From assembly GCA_021776175.1 (NCBI GenBank), contig JAJFGJ010000006.1:124001-188000 (forward strand): a stretch of DNA of 64,000 bases. The letters are read 5' to 3'. Of the stretch, positions 1 through 7,751 are shown one piece after another. The translations under genes and the position numbers were made by a program. The notes beneath the pieces were generated by a model, which saw only the letters and a program-made list of their open reading frames with translations, ran no database searches and was not told where the DNA came from. Within the stretch, counting starts at the first letter, position 1, and each line of letters starts with the position of its first letter. The DNA comes from Kiloniellaceae bacterium. GTDB taxonomy: Bacteria; Pseudomonadota; Alphaproteobacteria; Kiloniellales; J153.

Positions 1-449
1 GCCATCGCCTCGCCCTGGGCTTCCTCACCCTCGGCGCCCTCAAGCGCCGCCGAACCGCCTAGGCCGGGCCCCGAAAGCTGGGCCGCGCCACGAACATCCT
101 CGGGCGGCTGTCCGGTGTTCAAGCGGCGGATGAAATAGCGGTAATGGCTGCCATCCTTGGCTTCGAGGGCGCTTAGGCTCCACCCGAACTCGATGACCTG
201 GCCCTCGCTCGCGATCAGGCGGACGTGGGTGCGCTGGCTCACGGTCCAATCGGTGCAGGCATCGGCCCACTCGAACTCCAGCTTGCCATGAGCCTGGGAG
301 ACCTGACCGCCGTTCGCCGTCTTGACCAGTGAAAGATCGTAGACCGCGCGGTGCGGCGCGGCCGACGGCGCCGCCGCGGCCTCGGCAAGCGGCGACATAA
401 TCAGGATCGCGAGCCCGGCGCTTGAGAACAGAGATCTTATTTGGGCCAT
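1..449 (-). CDS. eipB: EipB-like periplasmic protein (DUF1849), 3' part missing
   Basis: The first 149 codons are present; the gene runs off the left edge. ATG at 449 opens a signal peptide (basic start MAQIRS, hydrophobic core, Ala-rich cleavage zone near residue 24). The mature part begins with APHRAVYDLSLVK, continues with a GKLEFEWADACTDWTVSQR stretch, and has the SLSALEAKDGSHYRYFIRR block. This order is the one I know from DUF1849/EipB, a beta-spiral periplasmic protein needed for envelope integrity in alphaproteobacteria. The protein should act in the periplasm; no enzymatic activity is implied. It is separated from the PilZ genes by a 72-bp inverted repeat, so it probably has its own transcript. 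The family call is fairly sure, the exact role in this organism is inferred. Confidence 0.8.
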   Translation of the reverse strand, partial: MAQIRSLFSSAGLAILIMSPLAEAAAAPSAAPHRAVYDLSLVKTANGGQVSQAHGKLEFEWADACTDWTVSQRTHVRLIASEGQVIEFGWSLSALEAKDGSHYRYFIRRLNTGQPPEDVRGAAQLSGPGLGGSAALEGAEGEEAQGEAM

Positions 450-540
450 AGATTGAAGCTCCGGGTGCGACGCCAGGGAACCGGCGGGAGGAATATGGCC
501 GGACGGGTGTTCATGACGGCGCCATGGGCCGCAGCCTACA

Positions 541-612
541 CCAAGTCTCGACAAGAATGTCCCCTGGATTTCCTCCAGGTGGTCTCTAGGGGGCATTATT
601 GTCGAGACTTGG
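541..612. repeat. 24-bp-arm inverted repeat with nested hairpin
   Basis: Arms 541-564 and 589-612 are reverse complements at 22 of 24 positions. The 24-nt spacer contributes to a second, nested 6-bp hairpin (563-568 with 574-579). The element starts 24 nt beyond the stop of the second PilZ gene and lies about 90 bp upstream of eipB, both read on the minus strand. No U-tract follows, so it is not a textbook intrinsic terminator. It could be a transcript-end stabiliser, a bidirectional terminator or a small palindromic mobile repeat. Confidence 0.8.
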
Positions 613-635
613 GATAAGGTCCAGGCAGCCCCGGT

Positions 636-1031
636 TCAGAACCCGGCATTGTCGAGCAGCACCTCTTCGACAATTCGCGCCGACCGTTGGGCATCTTCGT
701 CGAAATCGATGCCAAGGTCTTCGCCCCGGCTCCAGGCAACACGGCCGTTCAAATAGATCGTGAAGGGAAACTTGAGCGACACCCTTGCCCCGGCCGGCGG
801 CGGGTGGCGCATGACGATTCGCGCGCCCACGGAAGAAAAAAGTCGAACCTTGCAAGCCTCGCCGCTATCGCCGGCATGAAGCGTGGCCGGCCAAGACGCC
901 GGCCAACGCAGGAGATCGCCTTCCCGATCCGGGGGCGGTTCCAGATCATGGGGAAAAGCCGGCATGCGGCGATCGTGCCCAAGGCAATCGGCCGGGCTTG
1001 GCGCGAATTGATAAGCGCGCGCGCTTGGCAT
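636..1031 (-). CDS. PilZ domain protein with degenerate c-di-GMP motif
   Basis: A 131-residue protein using ATG 1031, which has AGGAG five bases upstream; a TTG at 1082 overlapping the previous stop would add 17 residues. The C-terminal half (KVRLFSSVGARIVMRHP, then LNGRVAWSRGEDLGIDFDED) follows the PilZ fold, including the Val-Ala-Trp strand and the closing G-I-D-F. The usual D/N-x-S-x-x-G motif reads L64-F-S66-S-V-G69, so the acidic residue is lost. I see no R-x-x-x-R in front of it. It probably binds c-di-GMP poorly or not at all. It lies 47 nt after the first PilZ gene, likely in one operon, and may act as its partner. Confidence 0.7.
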   Translation of the reverse strand: MPSARAYQFAPSPADCLGHDRRMPAFPHDLEPPPDREGDLLRWPASWPATLHAGDSGEACKVRLFSSVGARIVMRHPPPAGARVSLKFPFTIYLNGRVAWSRGEDLGIDFDEDAQRSARIVEEVLLDNAGF

Positions 1032-1078
1032 GGCCTCTCCTTCGCTAAGACTTCCCCGGCGCGGCATCGGCTGAACGC

Positions 1079-1639
1079 TCAATAGGCCCCGGCAAGCGCG
1101 GCCTTGGACAACAGGCCGCGCATCTGTCCCACCACGGTTTCCGGCGACGAGTCGAACTTCAGCCCGAGTTCTTCCCCTTCACGCCAGACCACGCGGGCGG
1201 GGAAAAATCCAAAATGACGCAAACCAAGACTAATGCGCGAGATCTCGGCCATGGGATCGACCAGCCTGATGCGCGCGCCGCCGGCCGAAAAATCGACCAC
1301 GTCGCACAAGTTATCGACCTGAGTATCCAGCTTGGTATGAATCGACCCCATGAGGCAGGTCGGCAGCCGTTTATGAGCGCGCCGCCTTTGACGCTCGCTA
1401 ACCTGCTTGGCCGGCCCCGTTAGCCGTCCCGGCTTAGACAAGCGAAAACGGCGCGCCAAGCCCTCCGCGCGAGGAACCGGGATACGGCGCGTCAGGACAC
1501 GAAGCAGACCCATGCGGCGCTTGTAACCCTCCCCTGCCGCCTGCATGACCAGGACGGAAATTGGAACCGCCACGCTCGCCACCATGAGAATAACGGCCGC
1601 GACCGCCAGGAACCTCGACATTTGATCTTGAAATTCCAT
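1079..1639 (-). CDS. Membrane-anchored PilZ domain protein
   Basis: A 186-residue protein. ATG 1639 was chosen because an AGGAGG stands just upstream. Residues 8-33 form one hydrophobic transmembrane segment, followed by a basic linker and a PilZ domain from about residue 83. Both c-di-GMP motifs are present: R87-A-H-K-R91 (RxxxR) and D116-F-S118-A-G-G121 (DxSxxG). The protein is therefore expected to bind cyclic di-GMP at the cytoplasmic face of the inner membrane. It is first in a two-gene operon with the degenerate PilZ protein. The target process (motility, polysaccharide, attachment) cannot be read from the sequence. Confidence 0.75.
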   Translation of the reverse strand: MEFQDQMSRFLAVAAVILMVASVAVPISVLVMQAAGEGYKRRMGLLRVLTRRIPVPRAEGLARRFRLSKPGRLTGPAKQVSERQRRRAHKRLPTCLMGSIHTKLDTQVDNLCDVVDFSAGGARIRLVDPMAEISRISLGLRHFGFFPARVVWREGEELGLKFDSSPETVVGQMRGLLSKAALAGAY

Positions 1640-1754
1640 CTTCCACCTCCTGAGATCTTTTTGTTGACGACCGCGCGGCCGCTCCATGCCGCGGCGAGTT
1701 CGAGGACATTGCCGGCACGCGGGAGAAAATCTCGCACCGCCTTGAATTGCTCCA

Positions 1755-1890
1755 AGATAATTTACGGCTATTTATAAATTACTAAGAGACAAATATAGTA
1801 CAAGAATATGCTTAATGTTATTACTGCAATAACTTCCGTATTGTACATCTATATTTATCATAAATTTAGTGCGATTTGCATATATTTCTT
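1755..1890. other. AT-rich divergent intergenic region
   Basis: The space between the PilZ start (1639) and the DUF455 start (1992) is 352 bp. Its middle is very AT-rich compared with the GC-rich genes on both sides. I see no gene in it. It should hold the divergent promoters of the PilZ operon and the DUF455 gene, but I could not pick a single -35/-10 pair with confidence. Confidence 0.5.
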
Positions 1891-1991
1891 GTGGATATAA
1901 GAAAATCTCGTGTCTTGACGCCGTGTCCGGCGGCGCCCAGAACAGGGAAGTTTCCCACGCGGTTAACCAAAACAAGGCGCTCGAATTTCCT

Positions 1992-2825
1992 ATGAGGATA
2001 TGCGGATCGGCAACTTCCGGTCTGGCCGAGGCGGCGGCCGGAATCCTGGCGACACCTGATCCCTGGGAAAAGGCGGCGCTCAGCGCCCGGACAGCCCAGG
2101 CCTGGGCCAGCGGCCATCTTCATGAACGGGCACTTCCCGGTCCTCCGCCAGGGCGTCCGGCACGCCCCGATACGCCACCGCTCAGACCGCCGCGCGAGGT
2201 ACCCCGGCGCCGGATCGGACCTGGGACCAGGGGCAGGATCGCCCTGCTGCACGCCCTGGCCCATATCGAGCTGAACGCCATAGACCTGGCCTGGGACATA
2301 CTGGCGCGCTTTTCCAGCCTCCCCCTGCCGCACGCCTTTCGCGGCGATTGGGTGCGGGTGGCGGCCGAAGAGGCCCAGCACTTCCTGCTATTGAGCGAGC
2401 GCTTGACGACACTGGGCGCCGCCTATGGGGATTTCCCGGCCCACGACGGCCTGTGGGAGGCCGCCGAGGCGACATCCGGCGACCTGCTGGCCCGGCTCGC
2501 CGTGGTCCCCTTGGTTCTGGAAGCCCGGGGCCTCGACGTCACGCCGGGCATGATCGAACGGTTGAGCGCCGTGGGCGATAACGAAAGCGCGGATATCCTG
2601 CGCCGGATTTACGCCGACGAAATCGGCCATGTGACGATTGGGAAGCACTGGTTCGACCATATCTGCGCCCAGCGCGGCCTAGCCCCGGGGGAAACCTGGC
2701 GCGCGCTGGTCGCTACCCACTTCAAGGGCGCCATCAAGCCGCCATTCAATGAGCCCGCCCGCCGCCAAGCGGGTATGGAAGCCGGATTTTATGAACCGCT
2801 CGTACAACCTGCCGCAAATCATTGA
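1992..2825 (+). CDS. Ferritin-like DUF455 family protein
   Basis: A 277-residue protein from ATG 1992; a longer frame reaches to 1869 but its extra residues do not look like this family. The core reads GRIALLHALAHIELNAIDLA, WVRVAAEEAQHF, VVPLVLEARGLDVTP and IYADEIGHV. These are the metal-binding helices of a ferritin-like four-helix bundle, with E-x-x-H pairs in EEAQH and DEIGH. DUF455 proteins are probable di-iron proteins related to the MiaE tRNA hydroxylase fold; their substrate is not established. Residues 20-65 are a Pro/Arg-rich lead typical of the family. The gene stands alone between an AT-rich region and the convergent receiver gene. Confidence 0.8.
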   Translation: MRICGSATSGLAEAAAGILATPDPWEKAALSARTAQAWASGHLHERALPGPPPGRPARPDTPPLRPPREVPRRRIGPGTRGRIALLHALAHIELNAIDLAWDILARFSSLPLPHAFRGDWVRVAAEEAQHFLLLSERLTTLGAAYGDFPAHDGLWEAAEATSGDLLARLAVVPLVLEARGLDVTPGMIERLSAVGDNESADILRRIYADEIGHVTIGKHWFDHICAQRGLAPGETWRALVATHFKGAIKPPFNEPARRQAGMEAGFYEPLVQPAANH

Positions 2826-2928
2826 ATAATATAGATTATAACACGGGCGATTGGACCGCCGGAGTGATCTTTGGAGAATCCGGCGCGCCGGTTGCCGGAC
2901 TTCTGGTCTGGGCTTGGCAGAGTCCCTG

Positions 2929-3384
2929 TTAGGTATTCACCAAGACCGGAAGTAGCGAGCGCTCGCCCTGAGTAAAAACCAGGGGGCGGGAGAAGAGCGC
3001 GGTTAGATTTCGGCGCAGGGTCTCACCATCGATCGGCTTGCTCATAAAGCCATGAACGCCCGCGGCCATGGCGTTCTTGAGTTGAGCCGCCGTCGCGTCC
3101 CCGGTCAGCATCAGCAGGGGCAAATGGGGATTGGGACTGTCGTCGGCATTGCGGAGCAAGCGTGTGAATTCGATTCCATCCAAGGGCACCATGTGCAGAT
3201 CGCAGATGGCGACATCGGCAGGAAACGCGCCAAGCTTTTCGATCGCGTCCGCGCCGTCCTCGGCCATCTCGATTGAGCTAATACCCAGTTTGCAGAGCAC
3301 TTCACGCAGATACAGCCGGGTCGTAGAGCTGTCTTCCACCACCAACACTTTTAGCGCCGCCAAATTCAAAACAAATAACGCCAC
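2929..3384 (-). CDS. Stand-alone response regulator receiver (CheY-like)
   Basis: Single receiver domain with no output domain. GTG 3384 is preferred because a purine-rich AAGGGGGGTGAGG stands just upstream and the receiver begins at once; an ATG at 3477 would add 31 residues with no domain. The phospho-acceptor is D62 in AICDLHMVP, with the acidic pair in VVEDSS, the switch Thr in MLTGD and the Lys in MSKPI. It should be phosphorylated by a histidine kinase not present in this window and act by protein contact. It is divergent from the MmcQ gene across an AT-rich region. Confidence 0.8.
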   Translation of the reverse strand: MALFVLNLAALKVLVVEDSSTTRLYLREVLCKLGISSIEMAEDGADAIEKLGAFPADVAICDLHMVPLDGIEFTRLLRNADDSPNPHLPLLMLTGDATAAQLKNAMAAGVHGFMSKPIDGETLRRNLTALFSRPLVFTQGERSLLPVLVNT

Positions 3385-3839
3385 TGCCTCACCCCCCTTC
3401 TTCGGTCCGCTATAGCTGAATTGAACTTTGGAAACCCAGCCGGACGTCCGATGACGTCCCGCTCGACCACCACTCATCCTTAGGCTGTCGGCCCCTCAAC
3501 CCACGACGGCTTTCCTCTGAATATCGCCTCTAGGCTCCGCGTTACAGTACATTGAATTAAGTAAATCCAATATTAATACATAGATAAAATGAAATAACCC
3601 TACAATATAACGTGATATATATTATTATTGTTGTTACAAAACATCAGAACATACTATAGCGTTATTGTTAGATTTCAATTGATTATTAGAATTTCTCGCC
3701 CTATCGATCATGGATAGCGGTTTCTGCTTGGTAACTTCTGGCGGCCAGCCGTGGCCGCCGCCAAGTCAGACATTCAGCGCTGGACCCAGCGCCCAGGCGA
3801 CGCACAATGGAAATTGGCGAGCACTGAGGAAATGCGTTC
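3385..3839. other. AT-rich intergenic region, no gene seen
   Basis: A 455-bp gap between two divergent genes. From about 3540 to 3705 roughly three quarters of the bases are A or T, with runs such as GATATATATTATTATTG, while the flanks are GC-rich. I see no convincing coding frame, tRNA or hairpin. It is probably the divergent promoter region of the receiver and MmcQ genes and a candidate site for a nucleoid or AT-hook type regulator such as a Ros/MucR protein (inference). Confidence 0.5.
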
Positions 3840-4193
3840 ATGACCCGGGACCAATTCGATGCTTACTGCAGTGGCCTGAAAGCCGCCACCCACGTGATTC
3901 AATGGGGCAATGCCTCGGTATGGAAAGTCGGCGGCAAAATCTTCGCCATCTGCTCGAAGTGGGGCGCGGGAGACGGGCAGAAGATTAGCTTCAAGTGCGG
4001 CGATATGTCCTATGCGCTTCTGTGCGAACAGGACGGCATCGTCCCCGCGCCCTACCTGGCGCGCGCGAAATGGGTGCAGTTGGAAACGGCCAAGGCCATG
4101 AGTAACAAGGATATCAAGCTCTATATCCAGCAGGCCCATAGCATTATCACGGGCAAGCTCACCAAGGCCAAGCGCGCGGAACTCGGCCTTTAG
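3840..4193 (+). CDS. MmcQ/YjbR family protein
   Basis: A 117-residue protein starting [20 protein letters not shown]. The length, the [17 protein letters not shown] strand, the ISFKCGD segment and the [17 protein letters not shown] block match the MmcQ/YjbR (DUF419) family, a small double-wing fold related to DNA-binding CyaY-like proteins. Its cellular role is unknown; nucleic acid binding is only a proposal for the family. The stop overlaps the end of the convergent prfB gene by 4 bp, so the two transcripts run into each other. It is a single gene with its promoter in the AT-rich region upstream. Confidence 0.8.
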   Translation: MTRDQFDAYCSGLKAATHVIQWGNASVWKVGGKIFAICSKWGAGDGQKISFKCGDMSYALLCEQDGIVPAPYLARAKWVQLETAKAMSNKDIKLYIQQAHSIITGKLTKAKRAELGL

Positions 4194-5321
4194 ACCTGCG
4201 CCTCCTCCCCGTCCTCGGTTTCGCCGCCCAGGCGGGCCGCGAGGGAGGCTTCGAGGAAGGCGTCGATATCGCCATCGAGCACGGCCTGAACATTGCCGGT
4301 CTCGACCCCGGTGCGCAGGTCCTTGATCATCTGATAGGGCTGCAGGACGTAGGAGCGGATCTGGTGGCCCCAGCCGATATCGGTCTTGGAGGCGGCCTCG
4401 GCGGCAGCGGCGTCCTCGCGCTTGCGCAACTCGAACTCGTACAAGCGAGCGCGCAGCATCTTCATGGCCGCGGCCCGGTTCTTGTGCTGCGAGCGATCGT
4501 TCTGGCACTGCACCACGATGCCGGTCGGCAAGTGAGTCATGCGCACCGCGCTGTCGGTCTTGTTGACGTGCTGCCCGCCGGCGCCCGAGGCGCGGTAGGT
4601 ATCGATCCGCAGGTCCTTATCCAGGACCTCGACCTCTATGGCGTCGTCGACGACCGGATAGACCCAGGCCGAGGCGAAGCTGGTATGGCGGCGCGATTGG
4701 GAATCGAAGGGTGAGATGCGCACCAGGCGATGCACGCCGGATTCGGTCTTCATCCAGCCATAAGCGTTGCGCCCCTTGAAGCATAGGGTCGCGGACTTGA
4801 TGCCCGCCTCCTCGCCCGCGCTCTCCTCCATCCACTCGACTTTATAGCCATGAGCCTCGGCCCAGCGGGAATACATGCGCAGCAGGATCTCGGCCCAGTC
4901 CTGGGCCTCGGTACCCCCAGCGCCGGCGTGGATTTCCAGATAACAGTCGTTGGCGTCGGCCTCGCCCGATAGCAGGCTTTCAAGCTGCTTCTTGGCTACC
5001 ACCTCGCCCAGGGCGCGCAGGTCTTTCTCGGCCTCGGCGACGCTGGCCGCGTCATCCTCCATCTCACCCAACTCGATTAGGGTCAGGGCGTCGTCGAGGC
5101 GCTGCTCAAAGCCGCGATAATCGGTTATGGAGGTGTCCAGGAGGGTGCGTTCGCGCATCAGCGCCTGGGCCGCCTCCTGATCGTTCCACAGGTCCGGGTC
5201 CTCGGCGCGGACGTTTAGCTCCTCAAGCCGCCGCAGGGCACGATCCCAGTCAAAGATGCCTCCTCAGCAGCGCCAAGGACTGCTTGATTTCCTCAACTAC
5301 CGCTTCAGTCTCAGCCCGCAC
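4190..5321 (-). CDS. prfB: Peptide chain release factor 2 (programmed +1 frameshift)
   Basis: RF2 ends translation at UGA and UAA. The protein is 376 residues once the frameshift is included: 23 codons from GTG 5321 in the zero frame, then the +1 frame from 5251 to 4190. The start is fixed by GGAGG seven bases upstream. The GGQ motif stands in [17 protein letters not shown] at about residue 248, and the stop-codon reader SPF near residue 203 (VRISPFDSQ). The coiled N-terminal domain is complete only if the frameshift is read. Zero-frame reading ends at a UGA, so the protein level should feed back on its own synthesis. A promoter-like pair lies about 55 bp upstream of the start. The family and mechanism are well known and the sequence is near ideal. 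Confidence 0.96.
5249..5264 (-). promoter_or_regulatory. prfB +1 frameshift site with internal Shine-Dalgarno
   Basis: Read on the minus strand: AGGAGG (5264-5259), then CAT, CTT, TGA, C. The CTT-TGA-C slippery stop, with an SD-like hexamer three bases before CTT, is the classic RF2 autoregulation signal. Skipping the T at 5252 joins ...LLRRHL to D-W-D-R-A-L, which continues the RF2 N-domain. Confidence is high because both frames are needed to give a full-length factor. Confidence 0.95.
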
Positions 5322-5375
5322 GCGATGTCCTCCGGCAAACAAAAAAGCGCGAACCGACCCCGGCCCGCGCCTATA

Positions 5376-5403
5376 GATATACGCCCATCCGGCGCCCTGT
5401 CCA
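5376..5403 (-). promoter_or_regulatory. Sigma70-like promoter of prfB
   Basis: On the minus strand TGGACA (5403-5398), a 16-bp spacer, then TATATC (5381-5376). The expected transcript start near 5369 leaves a leader of about 48 nt before GTG 5321. Almost the same 31 bp recur at the same distance upstream of the prpD-like gene, which supports a promoter role. It is inferred from sequence only. Confidence 0.55.
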
Positions 5404-5475
5404 TGCGCGAGTAGGTCTCTACAGCCCACACCGATGCTTCACCAGCTCGTTGCCCTTGTCGATACAAATCACCCC

Positions 5476-6828
5476 TCAAACACCCGACAGGCAGAGGTCC
5501 ATGAGTTCCGCGAAGACACCACTGTCGAGGCTGTCGAAACGCCCCGCCAAGTCCTCGATCCGCGCCGCGCGCTCGCGCCCCAGAACCGGGTCCGCGAAGG
5601 CGTGGAACTTGGCCCCGATCTCGGCGTCCGAAAGCGGTGCGTCGGTGTCGCCGCGCGGGGTGCGGGCTTGGTCGGCAAACTCGCGGCCATCGGTCGTGAC
5701 CAGAGTTACTTGGGCCCAGCGTTTCCCGACGCTGATGCGAGTCATTTCGGGATCGTCGATGAGTGTGGTCGCGCGGCTGATGCGCAGGATCTCGGGATCC
5801 TTCAGGGTTTCGGGCGTCAGTTCCTCGACGCCCATCCGCCCGCGCACAATCATGATCGCGACCGGGAAGGCAATGGCGTAGGTCAGATCGTCAAGGGTTG
5901 GCGGTTCGTGCCCGGCGAGCCGGGTCGCGTTGTGAAAGGTGCGGATCGAAACCGAGGCGATCTGCCCGGGGGTCAGCTCGTGGTTCCGCATTAAGTCAGC
6001 CACCGCATCGAGCGAAGGATGCGCCCAGCGGCAACAGGGATAGGCTTTGTAGTGGGTGTCCTCGACCGTCCGCCAGACAGTGCCCAGATCGGCCCAGAAG
6101 GGGGCCGCATCCGCACCCTCGCAGGTCAGCGCCGGGGCGCCGGTGAATCCCTCGCGCGCGAGATAGGCGGCCGTGACCCCCGAAGGTGCCCCCCACCCCA
6201 CGCCATCGCGCAGCATGGTCGGAAAGTCGATGCAACGCATCATCTGACTGCGCGGGCCATGATACTCGCCGATACCCGCCGCGTGGCGGATCTCCTCAGC
6301 ACCGCAGCCCAGCATCCGGGCGCAGGCCGCAGCAACGCCAACGGCCGTCCAGGCGCCCGAGGTGTGATAGTCGGCGCAGGTCTCATGCTGCACCTGCCCG
6401 GCCCGATAACTGACCTCGTAAGCGACCGCCAGCCAGGTGGCGAAATCGCGCCCGGTTATCTCCGCCCCACCGGCACGCAGGGTATCGGCGACCGCGAGAA
6501 GCGCCGGGAAGATGGCCGAACCGCCATGGCCCTTGTTGTGCGAGTTACCGTCATGGGCATCAATGCTATCGACCATGAAGGCCCCGGCCATGGCCGCGCC
6601 CGCCGGGCTGACCACACGCCCGTCCATCAGCATCCGCGCCGGCCCAGCGCCACCGGCGCCGAAGACCGCTAGCGCGCCCTGACGCGCAAGGTGCGACATC
6701 TCGGTGGTCGAACCGATGGCGGCCACGCCCAGGGTGTCGGCGAAGCTGCGCCTCAGCACCGCCAACAACGACCCGGGCAAGTCTTCGTAAGCCAGGGTCG
6801 TAGCGAAATCAGACATGCTCGGCGTCAT
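5476..6828 (-). CDS. MmgE/PrpD family protein
   Basis: A 450-residue protein. ATG 6828 is chosen for the AAGGAGG six bases upstream and because the family begins here (ATTLAYEDLPGSLLAVLRRS). Family marks are DTLGVAAIGS, DAHDGNSHNKGHGGSAIFPA, the CADYHTSGAW segment and KAYPCCRWAHPSLDA. MmgE/PrpD enzymes include 2-methylcitrate dehydratase, cis-aconitate decarboxylase and epimerase-type relatives; the substrate here cannot be named. The gene follows the dioxygenase, dehydrogenase and hydrolase genes on the same strand, but a gap of 137 bp with its own promoter-like module and a hairpin suggests separate control. Full length for the family. Confidence 0.85.
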   Translation of the reverse strand: MTPSMSDFATTLAYEDLPGSLLAVLRRSFADTLGVAAIGSTTEMSHLARQGALAVFGAGGAGPARMLMDGRVVSPAGAAMAGAFMVDSIDAHDGNSHNKGHGGSAIFPALLAVADTLRAGGAEITGRDFATWLAVAYEVSYRAGQVQHETCADYHTSGAWTAVGVAAACARMLGCGAEEIRHAAGIGEYHGPRSQMMRCIDFPTMLRDGVGWGAPSGVTAAYLAREGFTGAPALTCEGADAAPFWADLGTVWRTVEDTHYKAYPCCRWAHPSLDAVADLMRNHELTPGQIASVSIRTFHNATRLAGHEPPTLDDLTYAIAFPVAIMIVRGRMGVEELTPETLKDPEILRISRATTLIDDPEMTRISVGKRWAQVTLVTTDGREFADQARTPRGDTDAPLSDAEIGAKFHAFADPVLGRERAARIEDLAGRFDSLDSGVFAELMDLCLSGV

Positions 6829-6845
6829 GGTCGCCTCCTTCATTG

Positions 6846-6861
6846 CCCCGTGCACACGGGG
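6846..6861. promoter_or_regulatory. GC palindrome in leader of prpD-like gene
   Basis: A 7-bp perfect stem with a 2-base loop (CCCCGTG-CA-CACGGGG). It lies between the predicted transcript start (about 6871) and the Shine-Dalgarno (6834-6839) of the PrpD-like gene, roughly +10 to +25 of the transcript. It could be an operator or an RNA hairpin; nothing shows which. Confidence 0.45.
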
Positions 6862-6877
6862 AAAATCCACGCCCCTA

Positions 6878-6905
6878 GATATACGCCGGCCCGGCGCCCT
6901 GTCCA
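6878..6905 (-). promoter_or_regulatory. Sigma70-like promoter of prpD-like gene
   Basis: Minus-strand TGGACA (6905-6900), a 16-bp spacer, and TATATC (6883-6878). With 3 differences in 31 bp it copies the element upstream of prfB, spacer included. The start codon at 6828 is about 50 bp from the -10, nearly the same as for prfB. Confidence 0.55.
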
Positions 6906-6965
6906 TCCGTTGGAAGGGGATGCCACGAGCGGCATTAGAGGCCTCCGATGGCCTATACTGCGATC

Positions 6966-7751
6966 TCAATCCTGGTGAAGCGCCGATAAAACGCCCGCTA
7001 CCGCGTTCGCGACCGAAACGGGCCGTTCGATCATGGTATAGTGGCCGCAGTTCGGCACCTGGGCGATGCTGGCCTTGCCCGCGCGTCGCCAAGCATCGAG
7101 CCACCGGGAGCGGGGAACCTCTTCGACCGGATGGCACTCCAGTTTAGCGGCTTCCACCAAGGAAGTGCTCTGCAATATCGCGACCGGGCAACCGACCTGT
7201 CTTAGACAGTCCGAGAACCTTGCGGTGTCCCAAGCGGCCATGGAGCCCCAATACGAGAGCGCGGCATCGCCCGGCAAGTTAATGGCTTGCCGGATAATTT
7301 CCGCGCGTCGGGTAGGCTCGAGACCTTCAAGTAAAAATTACTCCACGATCTCCATCATCGCCGCCGCCGCCCCAAGACGCCGGATCGCGGCCCGCATTTC
7401 TGCCATGACGGCGGCGGGACAAGCGGGCGCATGACTGCCGTCGACTAGAATAAGCCCCTTCACTACATCCGGCGCTCGCGCGGCCGTTTCCAAGGCGATC
7501 CTGGTTCCCATGCTATGGCCAACCAGAAGCGCCCCCGCACGCGGCAGTTTTTCGATCGCATCGCGCGCACCGCGTTCCACGGTGAAGGGTCCCGCCGTCT
7601 GCCGCCGGGCACCGTGTCCAGCGAGATCGAGCGCCACGCCACGGCACCCGGGATCGAGCAGCTCGCGGACCTCGTCCCAATGCCCGGCATCGCCCGCGAA
7701 GCCATGAATGAACAGCAGTTGAAAGCTCGCCAAGGGAGCCGGCGGCGTCAT
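6966..7751 (-). pseudogene. Alpha/beta hydrolase interrupted by in-frame stop
   Basis: The 262-codon frame from ATG 7751 to 6966 encodes a complete alpha/beta hydrolase apart from one TAA codon at 7340-7338. The first part (137 codons) has the oxyanion segment LLFIHGFAGDAGHW and the nucleophile elbow GHS80MG. The second part, in the same frame, starts FLLEGLEPTRRAEII and carries the catalytic His in NCGHYTMIERP near the end. No frameshift is needed; a single-base change would restore the gene. Its ATG overlaps the LeuB-like stop by 4 bp (ATGA), so it sits inside the operon. It may be a recent pseudogene, a read-through case or a sequencing error. Natural substrate unknown; esterase or lactonase type reactions are usual for this fold. 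Confidence 0.8.

Noticed and set aside
2880..2892. CCGGCGCGCCGG palindrome as terminator between DUF455 and receiver genes
   Set aside because: A 12-bp self-complementary site with no loop or U-tract; too weak to call.
7278..7301. CCGGCAAG/CTTGCCGG hairpin inside the broken hydrolase
   Set aside because: Lies within the coding sequence and is explained by codon use.
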